Numbered from the stretch's first letter, positions 34,677 to 44,070 are shown. The stretch: 64,000 nt of DNA from Chitinophaga varians (GCF_012641275.1 NZ_JABAIA010000003.1:744001-808000), one strand, 5' to 3'. Numbers and translations are program-made. Notes: generated by a model not told the origin, from the letters alone.

Positions 34677-37600
34677 TCAGAATTGCAGGTTCATGCCTAG
34701 TGTGAGTACCCGTTGCTGCGGATAGTACTTACCGTTACCGGCGGCATTGGTATCATCATTGGTCGGCATTTCCGGGTCAATGAATTTCAGGTTGGAGAAC
34801 GTGAGGAGGTTCTGTGCGGAGAAGTAGAACCGTACCTGTTCAATTCCTGCTCCTGACAACATGGACTTAGGCAGGGAATAACCCAGTTCTATTGTCTTCA
34901 GACGCAGGTAGGACGCGTCTTTCAGCCAGAAGGAAGATACTCCTTTGTTGTTGTCCAGTCCATTGGCCACCGTGGAAGGGTATTTGCCCGGCACCCATTC
35001 GCTCTGCGGATTGTATGGATCGCTGCGGTGCCAGCGGTCGGTGAAGTAGGCGAATGCGTTGGCGCCGTTGCTAAACGGGTCTCTCATAGCGCCGTCTATC
35101 AGGATATTGTAATTGGCGGCGCCCTGGAACAGCATGGAGAGGCTGAAGCCTTTCCAGGTGGCGGCGAGGTTCAGGCCATAGAACAGTTCCGGTGTGTTGC
35201 CGCGACCGATAACGGTGCGGTCGTTGCTGTCAATGATACCGTCGCCGTTGAGATCTTCATATTTGATATCGCCGGGCTTAAGGGTGGTATTGCCTTTACG
35301 GTCCTGTATGGCCCAACCGGCAATTTCTTCCTGGTGCTTAAACTGGCCAGCGGCTTTATATCCCCAGATCATGTTGCTCCATCTGTTGTTGTAGTTGTCT
35401 TTCCAGTTGGCGAAGGCGTTGGTGGAGCTGGCGCGTTCCTGGTACAAATTACGTGTACGCGTCCAGGTGATATTGGGTGATACGTTGAGTACCACATTGC
35501 CGATTTTTTTGTTGTAGCCCAGCGCCAGCTCGAAACCCTGTGTGCGGTCACTGTTGAGGTTTTCGGCCGGCAGGCCTGCGCCATAGGTGCCCGGCAGGGA
35601 AAGCACTCTTTGTGCGAAAAGGCCGGTACGCTTACGGGAGAAGAAGTCCAGCTCCACGGTGAACATATTCTGCAGGAAACCGGCTTCAAACCCGATGTTG
35701 GCGGTGGTGGCGTTGAACCAGGTGATGAGCGGGTTAGGAAGGCCTGATGGTGTTAATCCGCCTACGATATTTTTCCCGAAGATGTAGCCGCCTTCCGGGT
35801 AGCGGTAACCGGTGAGGTATTGGAACGGATTGGCGGAGCCGTCGTCGCCCATCTGGCCCCAGGAACCTCTGATTTTAAGGTTGTTGACCACACGGGTCAT
35901 GTTTTGGAAGAAGGCCTCATCGCTCATTCTCCAGCCGGCAGACACGGTAGGGAAGAAGCCCCACCTGTGATCGGGCGCCAGTTTGTAAGAGCCGTCGTAA
36001 CGGAAGCCCAGTTCCAGCAGGTAGCGGTCTTTGTAGTCATAGTTCACCCTGCCTACGTAGCCCATATAGGCGGCTTCGCTGGCTTTGCCGTTATTGTTTT
36101 TGTTGGTGTTGGCGCCGGCAAAAAGCTGGTCCAGCGCATCGAGCATAAACTCGCGGTAGGCCTCGAACTGGCTGCCGATGGTCTGTCGTTGTTCAAACAG
36201 CAGTAAACCTTTCACATGATGGTCACGGGCAAATGTTCTGACATAGCTGAGCGACAGCTGAGCGAGGCTGTTCTCTTCCTGTTGTTGGTCCTGTCTGAGG
36301 TTGGTGGGGGAGTTGCCAATATAACCAACGTCGTATTTATTCGTAGCGGCGTTATAGTTATAGAGGTTAAATTGTTTCACCCATTTTTTATTGTTGGCGG
36401 TGCCGGACTGGTAAGAGTAGAGAGCTTTAGCGCTCAGTCCATCTACAAACGGGATGTCGTAGGTAAGGGAAGCGATGCCGCTCAGGTATTTGTATTGCTG
36501 GGCGGAATAACCTGAATAGTCACTGTTCATGGAAGCCAGCACGTTCTGGCTGAAGTTGGTCACGGCATAATAATCCGGGTTGTTATTGGCGTACAGCGGG
36601 TAGGTGGGGTATGCGCGCTGCACCTGGTCCATCAGCGTTACCGCTTCTGCTGCAGGGTAGTGGCGGTTTTCGAGCCGGCCGCCGAGGTTGAGTTCTGCGG
36701 TCAGTCTTTTGTTGATTTTAGTGCTGATGTTGCTGCGGAAGTTGTAGCGGTTGAAGCGGGTGTCGCCGCTCTTCCACATGCCTTGCTGGTTGAGGTATCC
36801 GAGGGAGAAGAAGTAGCGGGTGGATTCGGTGCCGCCATTTACGTTGATGTTATGATATTGCTGCGGTGTGTTTTGGCGGATGGCGGCTTTATACCAGTCG
36901 GTGCTTTCGTAGCCGGGCTGTCCTTCGCGGTATTTCTGCACTTTGTCGGCTCCATATACCGGAGCGAGGCCCTGGTTGAGCTGCGATTCATCCGTCAGTT
37001 CTGCGAATTCGGCCGCGTTCACATATCGGGGGTAGCGGGCATTGCTTTGCAGGCCGAAGTAGGTGTTGTAGGTGATTTTTGGCCTGGACAGGTTTCCTCT
37101 TTTGGTGGTGACCAGCACTACGCCGTTGGCTGCTTTGATGCCGTATACCGCGGCGGCAGCGTCTTTGAGGATGGAGATACTTTCTATCTCCGAGGGGTCG
37201 AGCTGATCGAAGGTAGAAGGCACGCCGTCTACGATTACGAGGGCGTCGCCAAAGCCTCTGATGTCGATGCGGGAACCGTCTTTACCGGGTTCGCCGCTGT
37301 TCTGTACGGCGCGGATGCCCGGTAGCCTGCCAGCCAATGCGTTGCTGATGTTGGCCACTGGTGATTTGGCGATTTCCTGTCCTTTTACAGCAGCTACAGC
37401 ACCGGTGATATTGACTTTTTTCTGCGTGCCGTAACCTACCACCACCACCTGATTGAGGTCGCTGATGGCTTGCGTGAGCGTTACCTGCAAGGTAGCCTGA
37501 TTACCGGCGGGTATTTCGCGGGGCGTGTAGCCCACGAGGGAAAACACCAGCACATCTGTTTCCCGGGCTTCCAGTTTAAAGGCGCCGTTTTCATCTGAGT

Positions 37601-38138
37601 GGGTGCCTTTTTGTGTGCCTTTGATGCCGATGCTGACATAGGCCAGCGGGTTTCCTTTTTCATCTGTTACGCGGCCGCTGATAGTGGCCACTACGGCGGC
37701 GGGCGCGATGTTGCCGGCAGCGGCTTTGCGGGTCACGATCACGGTGTTGTCGATGATCTCATAGGAGAGCGGCTGTTGATGGAGCGCCGCTTTCATGACC
37801 TGGTCGATGCTGCCGCGGGAGATGTGGAGGTTGACAGGTTTGGTGCCGGTCAGCCATTCATCGCGGTACACGAAGGTGTAGCGGCTTTGTTGCTCTATGA
37901 GCGCGAAGATGCTTTCGAGCGGTTTGTTTTTTACCGACACGGTGATCTCTTGTGCAGATACACCGGCAGATACCTGGATGCAGAATAGTGTGAGCAGTAT
38001 AGCGGTCAGCTTCATAACCCTGATGACTTTATTACGGAGGCAACGGCCCTGGGGCGTTGTTGCCTGTCGCCTACCGTGGCGACTGGTGAACAAAAACCGT
38101 GTTACGGGCACGGTTTTAACATAACAATCCAATTGCAT
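34677..38138 (-). CDS. SusC/RagA-family TonB-dependent receptor with STN domain
   Basis: The product of about 1153 residues imports a bulky nutrient across the outer membrane with TonB energy. After an extended N-terminus and signal peptide (MKLTAILLTLFCIQVSAGVS then AQ) comes an STN domain (VSVKNKPLESIFALIEQQSR), a CarboxypepD_reg domain (GRVTDEKGNPLAYVSIGIKG), a plug (VVGYGTQKKVNITGAVAAVK, ISILKDAAAAVYGIKAANG) and a beta-barrel ending NLQF. The STN domain means it signals to the FecR anti-sigma factor encoded upstream. The start at 38138 matches the long pre-signal stretch usual in Chitinophaga; an upstream start at 38168 or a later one at the MKLTAILL Met are alternatives. Confidence 0.94.
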   Translation of the reverse strand: MQLDCYVKTVPVTRFLFTSRHGRRQATTPQGRCLRNKVIRVMKLTAILLTLFCIQVSAGVSAQEITVSVKNKPLESIFALIEQQSRYTFVYRDEWLTGTKPVNLHISRGSIDQVMKAALHQQPLSYEIIDNTVIVTRKAAAGNIAPAAVVATISGRVTDEKGNPLAYVSIGIKGTQKGTHSDENGAFKLEARETDVLVFSLVGYTPREIPAGNQATLQVTLTQAISDLNQVVVVGYGTQKKVNITGAVAAVKGQEIAKSPVANISNALAGRLPGIRAVQNSGEPGKDGSRIDIRGFGDALVIVDGVPSTFDQLDPSEIESISILKDAAAAVYGIKAANGVVLVTTKRGNLSRPKITYNTYFGLQSNARYPRYVNAAEFAELTDESQLNQGLAPVYGADKVQKYREGQPGYESTDWYKAAIRQNTPQQYHNINVNGGTESTRYFFSLGYLNQQGMWKSGDTRFNRYNFRSNISTKINKRLTAELNLGGRLENRHYPAAEAVTLMDQVQRAYPTYPLYANNNPDYYAVTNFSQNVLASMNSDYSGYSAQQYKYLSGIASLTYDIPFVDGLSAKALYSYQSGTANNKKWVKQFNLYNYNAATNKYDVGYIGNSPTNLRQDQQQEENSLAQLSLSYVRTFARDHHVKGLLLFEQRQTIGSQFEAYREFMLDALDQLFAGANTNKNNNGKASEAAYMGYVGRVNYDYKDRYLLELGFRYDGSYKLAPDHRWGFFPTVSAGWRMSDEAFFQNMTRVVNNLKIRGSWGQMGDDGSANPFQYLTGYRYPEGGYIFGKNIVGGLTPSGLPNPLITWFNATTANIGFEAGFLQNMFTVELDFFSRKRTGLFAQRVLSLPGTYGAGLPAENLNSDRTQGFELALGYNKKIGNVVLNVSPNITWTRTRNLYQERASSTNAFANWKDNYNNRWSNMIWGYKAAGQFKHQEEIAGWAIQDRKGNTTLKPGDIKYEDLNGDGIIDSNDRTVIGRGNTPELFYGLNLAATWKGFSLSMLFQGAANYNILIDGAMRDPFSNGANAFAYFTDRWHRSDPYNPQSEWVPGKYPSTVANGLDNNKGVSSFWLKDASYLRLKTIELGYSLPKSMLSGAGIEQVRFYFSAQNLLTFSNLKFIDPEMPTNDDTNAAGNGKYYPQQRVLTLGMNLQF

Positions 38139-38211
38139 AGATTTGCAGTGTTTGGGTTTAGAGATCAATAATCTTAGTCGGATGTTGTTTTACGGTAACC
38201 CGGACATATAG

Positions 38212-38244
38212 CCAGGGGCGGGTCCAAGCGCACCTGGTTTTTTT
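38212..38244 (+). terminator. Hairpin with T run on the plus strand in the fecR-susC gap
   Basis: CCAGG and GCG (38212-38220 region) pair with CGC and CCTGG (up to 38237) with one mismatch, followed by seven T residues. It has the form of a plus-strand terminator, although both flanking genes are on the minus strand; on that strand it could only be an A-preceded hairpin in the leader of susC. The remainder of 38139-38356 shows nothing else. Confidence 0.35.
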
Positions 38245-38356
38245 ATGGGATACCGTGTAGCGCGGCTTACAGCGCGTTTTTCATAACGTTGATGATTTTG
38301 GTTAATAATGACTGGTCATACCGTAGTTTTTAAAGGTGAATAAATGTTGGCGGAAT

Positions 38357-39526
38357 TCAGGATGAGGGAAATATGAGGAGCCTGCCTGTTTCCTGTCTGC
38401 AACGTACGCCGCTGAGCTCCAGTATGCGGATAACGCCGGACAGTTTCATGTTTCGTGGTACCTTGCCCGTTATATGGCCTTGCGGGATGCTGCCCTGGTA
38501 AACGATATCGATGTTGTACCAGCGGCTGATCTGGCGTAGCACCATGGGTATGTTGTTGCCGGCAAAGCGGAACTGGCCGTCTTTCCAGGCGGTGGCGAGG
38601 GCTGTTTCTGTTTCCCCGACGGAGATGTGGCCGTTTTCATTGTTCACGACGGCCTGTTGTCCGGGAGAGATTATTTTTTCATTGTTTCCTTGTTTTACTT
38701 TTACGGCGCCGGTCAGCAGGGTCGTCTGAATGCCGGTTTCATCGGGATAGGCCATTACGTTGAAGCTGGTGCCCAGCACGGCGATTTGTGTATTGCGTAC
38801 TTTCACGCGGAAGGGGCTGGCTGCGGTGGCTGACACTTCGAAATAACCCTCGCCGTCCAGTTCCACGGTACGTTCCTGATGGCTGAAGGCCACAGGGTAT
38901 TTCAGGGAGCTGGCAGCGTTTAACCATACCCGTGAGCCATCCGGGAGGGTGAGTTTATATTGGCCGCCTTTGGGGACGGTCATGGTGTTATACAGTGTAT
39001 CCGTTACCGTGCCGGAATGATCATCCACATAGAGGATAGAGCCGTCGGCTTTTTTTACGATGTGTACGCCGCCTTGTTGCGCCAGGGCCCCGTTGCCGGC
39101 GCTGTCGAGGATAATTTGCCGGCCGTTGCCCAGCGTAAGCACCGCCTTGTCCGACCCTGGCAGGGCGTCGGGCCTGACGGTAGCCAGTCGTTGCGGCCGT
39201 GGCGCTTTTATTTGCCAATGATGCCAGCAGTAGCCGGCGGTAACAATGGCGGCTGTTACCGCGGCGGCCGCCCACCAGCGGCGCCGGCGCAAAGGTGCAG
39301 CCGTTGCCGTATGGTCCCGGAAGCCTGTCCGGGCAGTTATTTTACGCCATATTCTTTCTTCGTGTTCAGCCTCGTTAGCGGCGAAAGATGCCGGTATATC
39401 CACCGGTGCATCCTGGCCGGCGTTGTACCATGCCGCATATTCCTCCGCTTCTTCCGGTGTGATGGTGCCTTTCAGCCATTTTTCCGCCAGTTCTTCATAC
39501 CGGCTGTGTCCTTTTTCCTGGCTCAT
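38357..39526 (-). CDS. FecR-family anti-sigma factor
   Basis: The 389-residue protein has a cytoplasmic sigma-binding N-terminus (YEELAEKWLKGTITPEEAEE, FAAW-like AAWYNAGQD), one transmembrane helix (RRWWAAAAVTAAIVTAGYCW), a FecR domain (TMTVPKGGQYKLTLPDGSRV followed by WLNAASSLKYP) and a C-terminal DUF4974-like domain (VLRQISRWYNIDIVYQGSIP). It should receive the signal from the STN domain of the SusC receptor and release the sigma factor encoded just upstream. Confidence 0.95.
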   Translation of the reverse strand: MSQEKGHSRYEELAEKWLKGTITPEEAEEYAAWYNAGQDAPVDIPASFAANEAEHEERIWRKITARTGFRDHTATAAPLRRRRWWAAAAVTAAIVTAGYCWHHWQIKAPRPQRLATVRPDALPGSDKAVLTLGNGRQIILDSAGNGALAQQGGVHIVKKADGSILYVDDHSGTVTDTLYNTMTVPKGGQYKLTLPDGSRVWLNAASSLKYPVAFSHQERTVELDGEGYFEVSATAASPFRVKVRNTQIAVLGTSFNVMAYPDETGIQTTLLTGAVKVKQGNNEKIISPGQQAVVNNENGHISVGETETALATAWKDGQFRFAGNNIPMVLRQISRWYNIDIVYQGSIPQGHITGKVPRNMKLSGVIRILELSGVRCRQETGRLLIFPSS

Positions 39527-39643
39527 ACAAAAGAGGTCTTTTATATTAAGTCAATCGAAAAGGACCAATCCCCATATATTTCTAAAAAAAATTAAAAATT
39601 ATCGGTCTTTCAATAATAAAAATTAATAAATGGGAAAATTGTA

Positions 39644-40213
39644 TCAGGGCAATACCGTGAAAAATAATGCGGAGAGGTGTTTTAAACCGGACTTCAACGT
39701 TTTTACGGCCCGGGCGAGATTATGCTCCACGGCCTTTTCGGAGATATTCATCCGTTGAGCGATTTCCTTATGGGAGAGGCCCATTTCGCGGCTCAACTGG
39801 TACGTGAGCCGGCAACGTTCGGGCAAAGCCGCCACCAGACCGGAGAGCAGGCCTTTGAGGTCTTCAAAACGGAGCCATTGTTCAGTAGAATGGTCTTCGG
39901 GCGATATGTTTTCCCGCGCATAGGAAGAATAAGCCTTTGCCCTTTTTTTTCGTGCCTGAAGATTGATGACACGGTATTTGGTGGCAACGGCCAGATAAGC
40001 TGGCAGCGCACCTGTCAGCGCAAGCGTCTCCCGACGGTCCCACAGGTCTGAAAAAATATCCTGCACCAGTTCTTCCGCTTCTTCCAGATTATCCAGCTTA
40101 TTGGCAGCTACGCTAAACAGCAGTTTCCAGTAACGCTTGTAGATCGTGGTGAAAGCATGTTCATCTCCTTCCCGGAGTTGGTGCAACAGTTGTATGTCTT
40201 CCAGTTCCTGCAT
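39644..40213 (-). CDS. FecI-type ECF sigma factor
   Basis: The 189-residue protein has region 2 (FTTIYKRYWKLLFSVAANKL, EEAEELVQDIFSDLWDRRE, VATKYRVINLQARKKRAK) and region 4 (LPERCRLTYQLSREMGLSHK, EIAQRMNISEKAVEHNLARA). It belongs to the Bacteroides-expansion FecI-like group. Together with FecR and SusC it forms a trans-envelope induction circuit for the downstream uptake genes. The 117-base gap to fecR is AT-rich and may hold a promoter. Confidence 0.95.
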   Translation of the reverse strand: MQELEDIQLLHQLREGDEHAFTTIYKRYWKLLFSVAANKLDNLEEAEELVQDIFSDLWDRRETLALTGALPAYLAVATKYRVINLQARKKRAKAYSSYARENISPEDHSTEQWLRFEDLKGLLSGLVAALPERCRLTYQLSREMGLSHKEIAQRMNISEKAVEHNLARAVKTLKSGLKHLSALFFTVLP

Positions 40214-40309
40214 ATCGTCTTACGGCTGCCAAGGAAAATAAAATTCAGGAAATAACCAAATACGCATGGTATTTTATCGTTTGTCTGCGCGCGTGTTGCC
40301 AGCGCTAAA

Positions 40310-40331
40310 GCCCCGGGCAGAGGCCCGGGGC
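40310..40331 (-). terminator. Perfect GC-rich hairpin downstream of the DapA-family gene
   Basis: GCCCCGGGC (40310-40318) pairs with GCCCGGGGC (40323-40331) around a 4-base AGAG loop. On the minus strand it is followed by TTTAGC, so it probably ends the dapA-cupin transcript before the sigma operon. Confidence 0.55.
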
Positions 40332-40434
40332 AGTTCTTATATGCAATCCTATTGATCTTACAGCCATGATGATGCTTAGCGTTGTGGACTGTAGTTACTT
40401 TATATTACATATCCTCCGCAGGGGCTGCCCGATT

Positions 40435-41325
40435 TTAGTCCAACGCTTCCACCGCCGGAAGGATCTTCTCCAGTTCCACATATTCCTGCGCATCCAGTTC
40501 ACAGAGCGGGCTTCTGAGATAGCCGGCGTCGATCCCTTGTATCTTCAGTCCGGCCTGGACCGCTTTAGGCAGTCCTTTGGCCACGATGAAACGCAGCAGG
40601 TCGAACTGTTGATAGAACACGGTCCTTGCCCGGGCTGCATCGTTAGCCTGCACTGCTTCATACAGCTGGTGGTTCAGATCGGGGATGAGGTTAGGCGCGG
40701 CGGTGCACCATCCGGTGGCGCCGGCCCCGAAAGCCGCCAGGGCGAGGGGATTGGAGCCATTGTAAAAGGCAACGTCTTCGCCCAGCTCACGGCGCAGGTA
40801 GTGCATGCGCTGCACATCGCCGGTGCTTTCCTTGATCATGGTCACGTTAGGTATTTTCAACAGCCGCTTCAGCAGTGCGGGCGACATATCGATGCCACTT
40901 GTTGCCGGGTTGTTGTATGCCATAACGGGAACGGATATACTGGACGCCACTTTTTCATAGTGACGGAAAACCTCGTCGTCTGTCAGTTTCCAATAACTCA
41001 TCGGGATGATCATGACGGCATCGGCGCCGGCTTTTTCGGCAAACTGCGCGTGGTAGATGGTCCGTTCCGTCGTCAGGTTGGACACGCCTACGATAACGGG
41101 CACACGTCTTTTAACCTGTTGTAGCGCGGCTTCGGTAACCGCTTCCTTTTCTTCGTCGGTGAGATAAGGCATTACTCCTGTGCTGCCTAAAGGCGCTATG
41201 CCGTGGGAGCCTGACTGGACAAGGCGTTCCAGCAGTTTTTTAAACAACGGGATATCTACCCTTTCCTGTTTGTCAAATGGTGTGATGGGATAGGCTATGA
41301 TCCCGCTAAAGGTATGCTTGTTCAT
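40435..41325 (-). CDS. DapA-family (dihydrodipicolinate synthase/N-acetylneuraminate lyase) aldolase
   Basis: The product of about 296 residues, read from 41325 (MNKHTFSGIIAYPITPFDKQ), is a TIM-barrel class I aldolase. The Schiff-base lysine is Lys165 in VTMIKESTGD and the catalytic Tyr137 lies in VMAYNNPATSG; GSTGVMPYLTDEEKEAV is the substrate-carboxylate-binding region. Its neighbours (a cupin and a MocR regulator, no lysine genes) argue for a catabolic role on a 2-oxoacid rather than lysine synthesis, but the substrate is open. An upstream in-frame Met at 41349 falls within a repeat stretch. Confidence 0.85.
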   Translation of the reverse strand: MNKHTFSGIIAYPITPFDKQERVDIPLFKKLLERLVQSGSHGIAPLGSTGVMPYLTDEEKEAVTEAALQQVKRRVPVIVGVSNLTTERTIYHAQFAEKAGADAVMIIPMSYWKLTDDEVFRHYEKVASSISVPVMAYNNPATSGIDMSPALLKRLLKIPNVTMIKESTGDVQRMHYLRRELGEDVAFYNGSNPLALAAFGAGATGWCTAAPNLIPDLNHQLYEAVQANDAARARTVFYQQFDLLRFIVAKGLPKAVQAGLKIQGIDAGYLRSPLCELDAQEYVELEKILPAVEALD

Positions 41326-41352
41326 CGTAACTTGTAATTCGTGATTCATAAT
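41325..41352. repeat. Four degenerate heptamers at the dapA start
   Basis: TCGTAAC, TTGTAAT, TCGTGAT and TCATAAT stand head to tail at 41325-41352. They are diverged copies of the TCGTAAT unit that forms the perfect arrays at 45234-45261 and 45321-45348. The array touches the DapA start codon. Confidence 0.55.
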
Positions 41353-41356
41353 TGAT

Positions 41357-41824
41357 TCAGAGGTCTCTGCCTTCTTCTTCCCGGAGTGCCACGCCGAGGT
41401 TTTGCAGCTGTGGCGCGTTTTCACAGGCGATGTAACGGGCAGGTTCATTATCGCTCAGGTTCTGATGACGATGCCATGCCCAGCTGGGAATATATACCGC
41501 ATCGCCGGCCTGCCATTCCACTCTTTCATCTTCCACTTCTGTGTATCCTTTGCCTTCCAGTACGTACAGCACGGTTTCATAGGTGTGACGGTGACGGTTG
41601 GTCAGCTGCCCCGGCAACAGTCCGCCGATGGTCATGCTTACATTGCGGGTAGGCAGGTCCACGAAGAACACCGGGTGTTTTCGCTCTGCAGAAAACTGGT
41701 CATGTTCGCCTGCCTGCTCTACGTTCTTATGCAGCAGCTTTGCAGGTTTCACATACTGCGGGCGTGCATAGGTGCGGTGAAAATCGTTGGAAGAAAATGT
41801 TGCCGGTTGTTTTACCTTTTCCAT
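41357..41824 (-). CDS. Cupin-domain protein
   Basis: The 155-residue protein is a single-domain cupin: motif 1 is NRHRHTYETVLYVLEGKGYT (metal ligands His-x-His and Glu) and motif 2 is WQAGDAVYIPSWAWHRHQN. It may act as a small dioxygenase, isomerase or ligand sensor. It is the upstream gene of a two-gene unit with the DapA-family aldolase, divergent from the MocR regulator, which probably controls both. Confidence 0.85.
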   Translation of the reverse strand: MEKVKQPATFSSNDFHRTYARPQYVKPAKLLHKNVEQAGEHDQFSAERKHPVFFVDLPTRNVSMTIGGLLPGQLTNRHRHTYETVLYVLEGKGYTEVEDERVEWQAGDAVYIPSWAWHRHQNLSDNEPARYIACENAPQLQNLGVALREEEGRDL

Positions 41825-41867
41825 ATTAACATTGATTTAAGTGTGAGAGAATAAATTCATCAGCTGA

Positions 41868-41897
41868 TTTCGATGCCACAAAATTTGTCTATTTTTG
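41868..41897 (+). promoter_or_regulatory. Candidate promoter of the mocR gene
   Basis: TATTTTTG at 41890-41897 fits TAnnTTTG, with TTTC at 41868-41871 and an 18-base spacer. The ATG is 35 bases downstream. Confidence 0.5.
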
Positions 41898-41931
41898 GAT
41901 GATCATGATAATCCAGTTTTAACTAAAATAG

Positions 41932-43389
41932 ATGGTCCAGATGCTCAGGCCTTGGAAAACGATACTTACCCTTGATTTCGACGATCCGCATTTGTCTGTA
42001 TACCGCCAGATTGCGGACGGTATTGTAACAGAGATCAAAAAAGGACGGCTGAAACCGGGGACGCCGCTGCCCGGCACACGCATTCTGGCGGCCGATCTGG
42101 GGGTTAACAGGAAGACAGTGGTGCTGGCGTATGAAGAACTAACAGCAGAAGGCTGGCTGGAGACAGCTGATAAAAGCGGCACTTTCGTTTCAGCGGAGCT
42201 GCCCGACAGGAAAGGGCAGGGGACAAAAAAAGGGGCCAGCTTCACTTTTAATCGTCACGAGCGACTGGCGCCGGTGCCGCAGGAAGTAGCGGCCAACCTG
42301 ATCGTCTTCAATGACGGCTGGCCCGACGTGCGCCTGGCACCGCTCGATGAACTGGCCAAAGCCTACAAGCGCATCTTCCAGCAGAAAGCACGCTGGCGCA
42401 TGCTGGGCTATGGCCATGAACAAGGCGATGAGCGGCTGCGTGCCGCCGTAGCGGCCATGCTGTCTTTTAAAAGGGGCATGAACACCGACCCGCAGCAGAT
42501 CTGTATCACCCGCGGCAGCCAGATGGCGTTGTATCTTATTGCACAAACACTCCTGCAACCGGGAGACGTGGTGGCCATAGAGTCACCGGGCTACCTGCCC
42601 GCCAGGCAGACCTTCGTGAACGCAGGCGCCCATATGGTCCACATCCCGGTAGATGAAAAAGGGCTGGTGACGGACATACTGGAGCAGGTATGCCGTACCA
42701 CCACGCTGAAAGCGGTATATGTAACACCACACCACCAATTTCCTACGGCGGTGAGCATGAAAGTGGAACGACGGCTTAAACTGCTGGAACTGTCCAACCG
42801 GTATGGCTTTGCCATTATTGAAGATGACTATGACCATGAATTTCATTTCAGTGCTAAAAGCCTGCTGCCATTGGCCAGCCATGAAGGCGCCGGCAATGTG
42901 ATCTATATCAGTTCGCTGAGTAAACTGGTGGCCCCTGCGGTGCGCATTGGCTATGTGACCGGCCCGCCTGCTTTTGTGGCGGCGCTGGCGCAACTGAGAA
43001 GACTGATAGACCGCCAGGGTGATCCCATCATGGAACTGGCGGTAGCCGGACTGATGGAAGACGGCGCCATTAACCGTCATGCCCGGAGGGCGTTTAATAT
43101 CTACAAAGAAAGAAGAGAGAAAATGGACCAGCTGTTACATCAGTACCTTGATAAACAGGTAGTGTTTCAAAAACCGGAGGGCGGGCTGGCGTTCTGGGTG
43201 AGGTTTGTTAAACCGACAGATACCGGGCAACTGGCAGCACGCCTGTTGAAGAAAGGCGTTTCCGTGATGCCTACGGAGTTGTTCTGTTTTGACGGACAAC
43301 CCCTGAACGCGCTTCGGTTGGGGTATGCTTCGCTGACGCCTGCAGAGCTGGAAGAGGGAGTTCGTACGCTCGCTGCCGTTATAAAATAG
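41932..43389 (+). CDS. MocR/PdxR-type regulator (GntR helix-turn-helix fused to aminotransferase)
   Basis: The 485-residue protein has a GntR winged helix (residues about 18-85, PLPGTRILAADLGVNRKTVV) joined to a fold-type I aminotransferase domain. The PLP-binding lysine is Lys331 in YISSLSKLVAPAVRIGY, and AIIEDDYDHEFHF carries the aspartate that contacts the pyridine nitrogen. MocR proteins use PLP or its adducts as effectors. It diverges from the cupin/DapA pair, so it is the probable regulator of that pair; vitamin B6 genes are not seen nearby. Confidence 0.92.
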   Translation: MVQMLRPWKTILTLDFDDPHLSVYRQIADGIVTEIKKGRLKPGTPLPGTRILAADLGVNRKTVVLAYEELTAEGWLETADKSGTFVSAELPDRKGQGTKKGASFTFNRHERLAPVPQEVAANLIVFNDGWPDVRLAPLDELAKAYKRIFQQKARWRMLGYGHEQGDERLRAAVAAMLSFKRGMNTDPQQICITRGSQMALYLIAQTLLQPGDVVAIESPGYLPARQTFVNAGAHMVHIPVDEKGLVTDILEQVCRTTTLKAVYVTPHHQFPTAVSMKVERRLKLLELSNRYGFAIIEDDYDHEFHFSAKSLLPLASHEGAGNVIYISSLSKLVAPAVRIGYVTGPPAFVAALAQLRRLIDRQGDPIMELAVAGLMEDGAINRHARRAFNIYKERREKMDQLLHQYLDKQVVFQKPEGGLAFWVRFVKPTDTGQLAARLLKKGVSVMPTELFCFDGQPLNALRLGYASLTPAELEEGVRTLAAVIK

Positions 43390-43406
43390 CGGGTGTCTGC
43401 TGCGTT

Positions 43407-44042
43407 CTATTCTTCAATAATCCGGGATGCCATTTTAGCCCATTGCCAGGACACATACTTATGGTCAGGGTTTCGATTATAGCGGTCGTTTGACGGGTGG
43501 TAGCGATATAGTTGCCTGACACGTGTATCCCCAATATAAATAAACGGTTCCAGTCCTTTGGTGACGTTGGTCACCCCCACTGCCACAAACGTATGGTTGT
43601 CGATCCACGATGCTTCTTCTATCCAGGAGGAAGCGCCCATAAAAGCGATACGCCGGTGTGTATGGGCAGCGGCGTTGCCAAGCAGCAGCGCCTGGTCTGC
43701 TTCAATATAAGCGTGGTAACGGCCTCCGGGAGCTTTTTCCAGTGCAACCTGGTAGCTGTAGAAGTCGAGCCATTGTTTTTTATCAGGAGAGAAATTGAGC
43801 AACCCGCCATAGGTGTTGAAGTACGTGGCAGCGTCTTTGCCGGAGAGCGTATCTGGTGAAAACTGATCGAAATCACTGGTGGCTGCATATATAAACGCAT
43901 CCGGCGTGAAGCCGGGGATACTGCCAGTCCATTTGCGCAGGGCGGAGTCCTGCTGAAAGCTAATGCGGTAGTCGGTTGGCCGCGGTTGACCATGGGAACT
44001 GTTACTCAACAGCCAAAACAAAGGAAGAAGTGTCCATTTCAT
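43407..44042 (-). CDS. Secreted protein of unknown function
   Basis: The 211-residue precursor starts with a signal peptide (MKWTLLPLFWLLSNSSHG). The mature part is rich in aromatic residues, with WLDFYSYQVALEKAPGGRYH, IAFMGASSWIEEASWIDNHT and VSWQWAKMASRIIEE. I recognise no domain; the pattern of strands could be a propeller or jelly-roll fragment. It converges on the mocR gene and diverges from the lipase. Confidence 0.6.
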   Translation of the reverse strand: MKWTLLPLFWLLSNSSHGQPRPTDYRISFQQDSALRKWTGSIPGFTPDAFIYAATSDFDQFSPDTLSGKDAATYFNTYGGLLNFSPDKKQWLDFYSYQVALEKAPGGRYHAYIEADQALLLGNAAAHTHRRIAFMGASSWIEEASWIDNHTFVAVGVTNVTKGLEPFIYIGDTRVRQLYRYHPSNDRYNRNPDHKYVSWQWAKMASRIIEE

Positions 44043-44070
44043 ATATTTATCTATTACAGATTTTTTAATT

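Noticed and set aside
36660..37325. A 221-codon plus-strand frame inside the susC gene
   Set aside because: It is antisense to the conserved plug domain; long open shadows are common opposite susC genes.
40435..41325. Assignment of the DapA-family gene to lysine biosynthesis
   Set aside because: The neighbours are a cupin and a MocR regulator, with no lysine genes, and the family includes many catabolic aldolases, so the dapA symbol was withheld.
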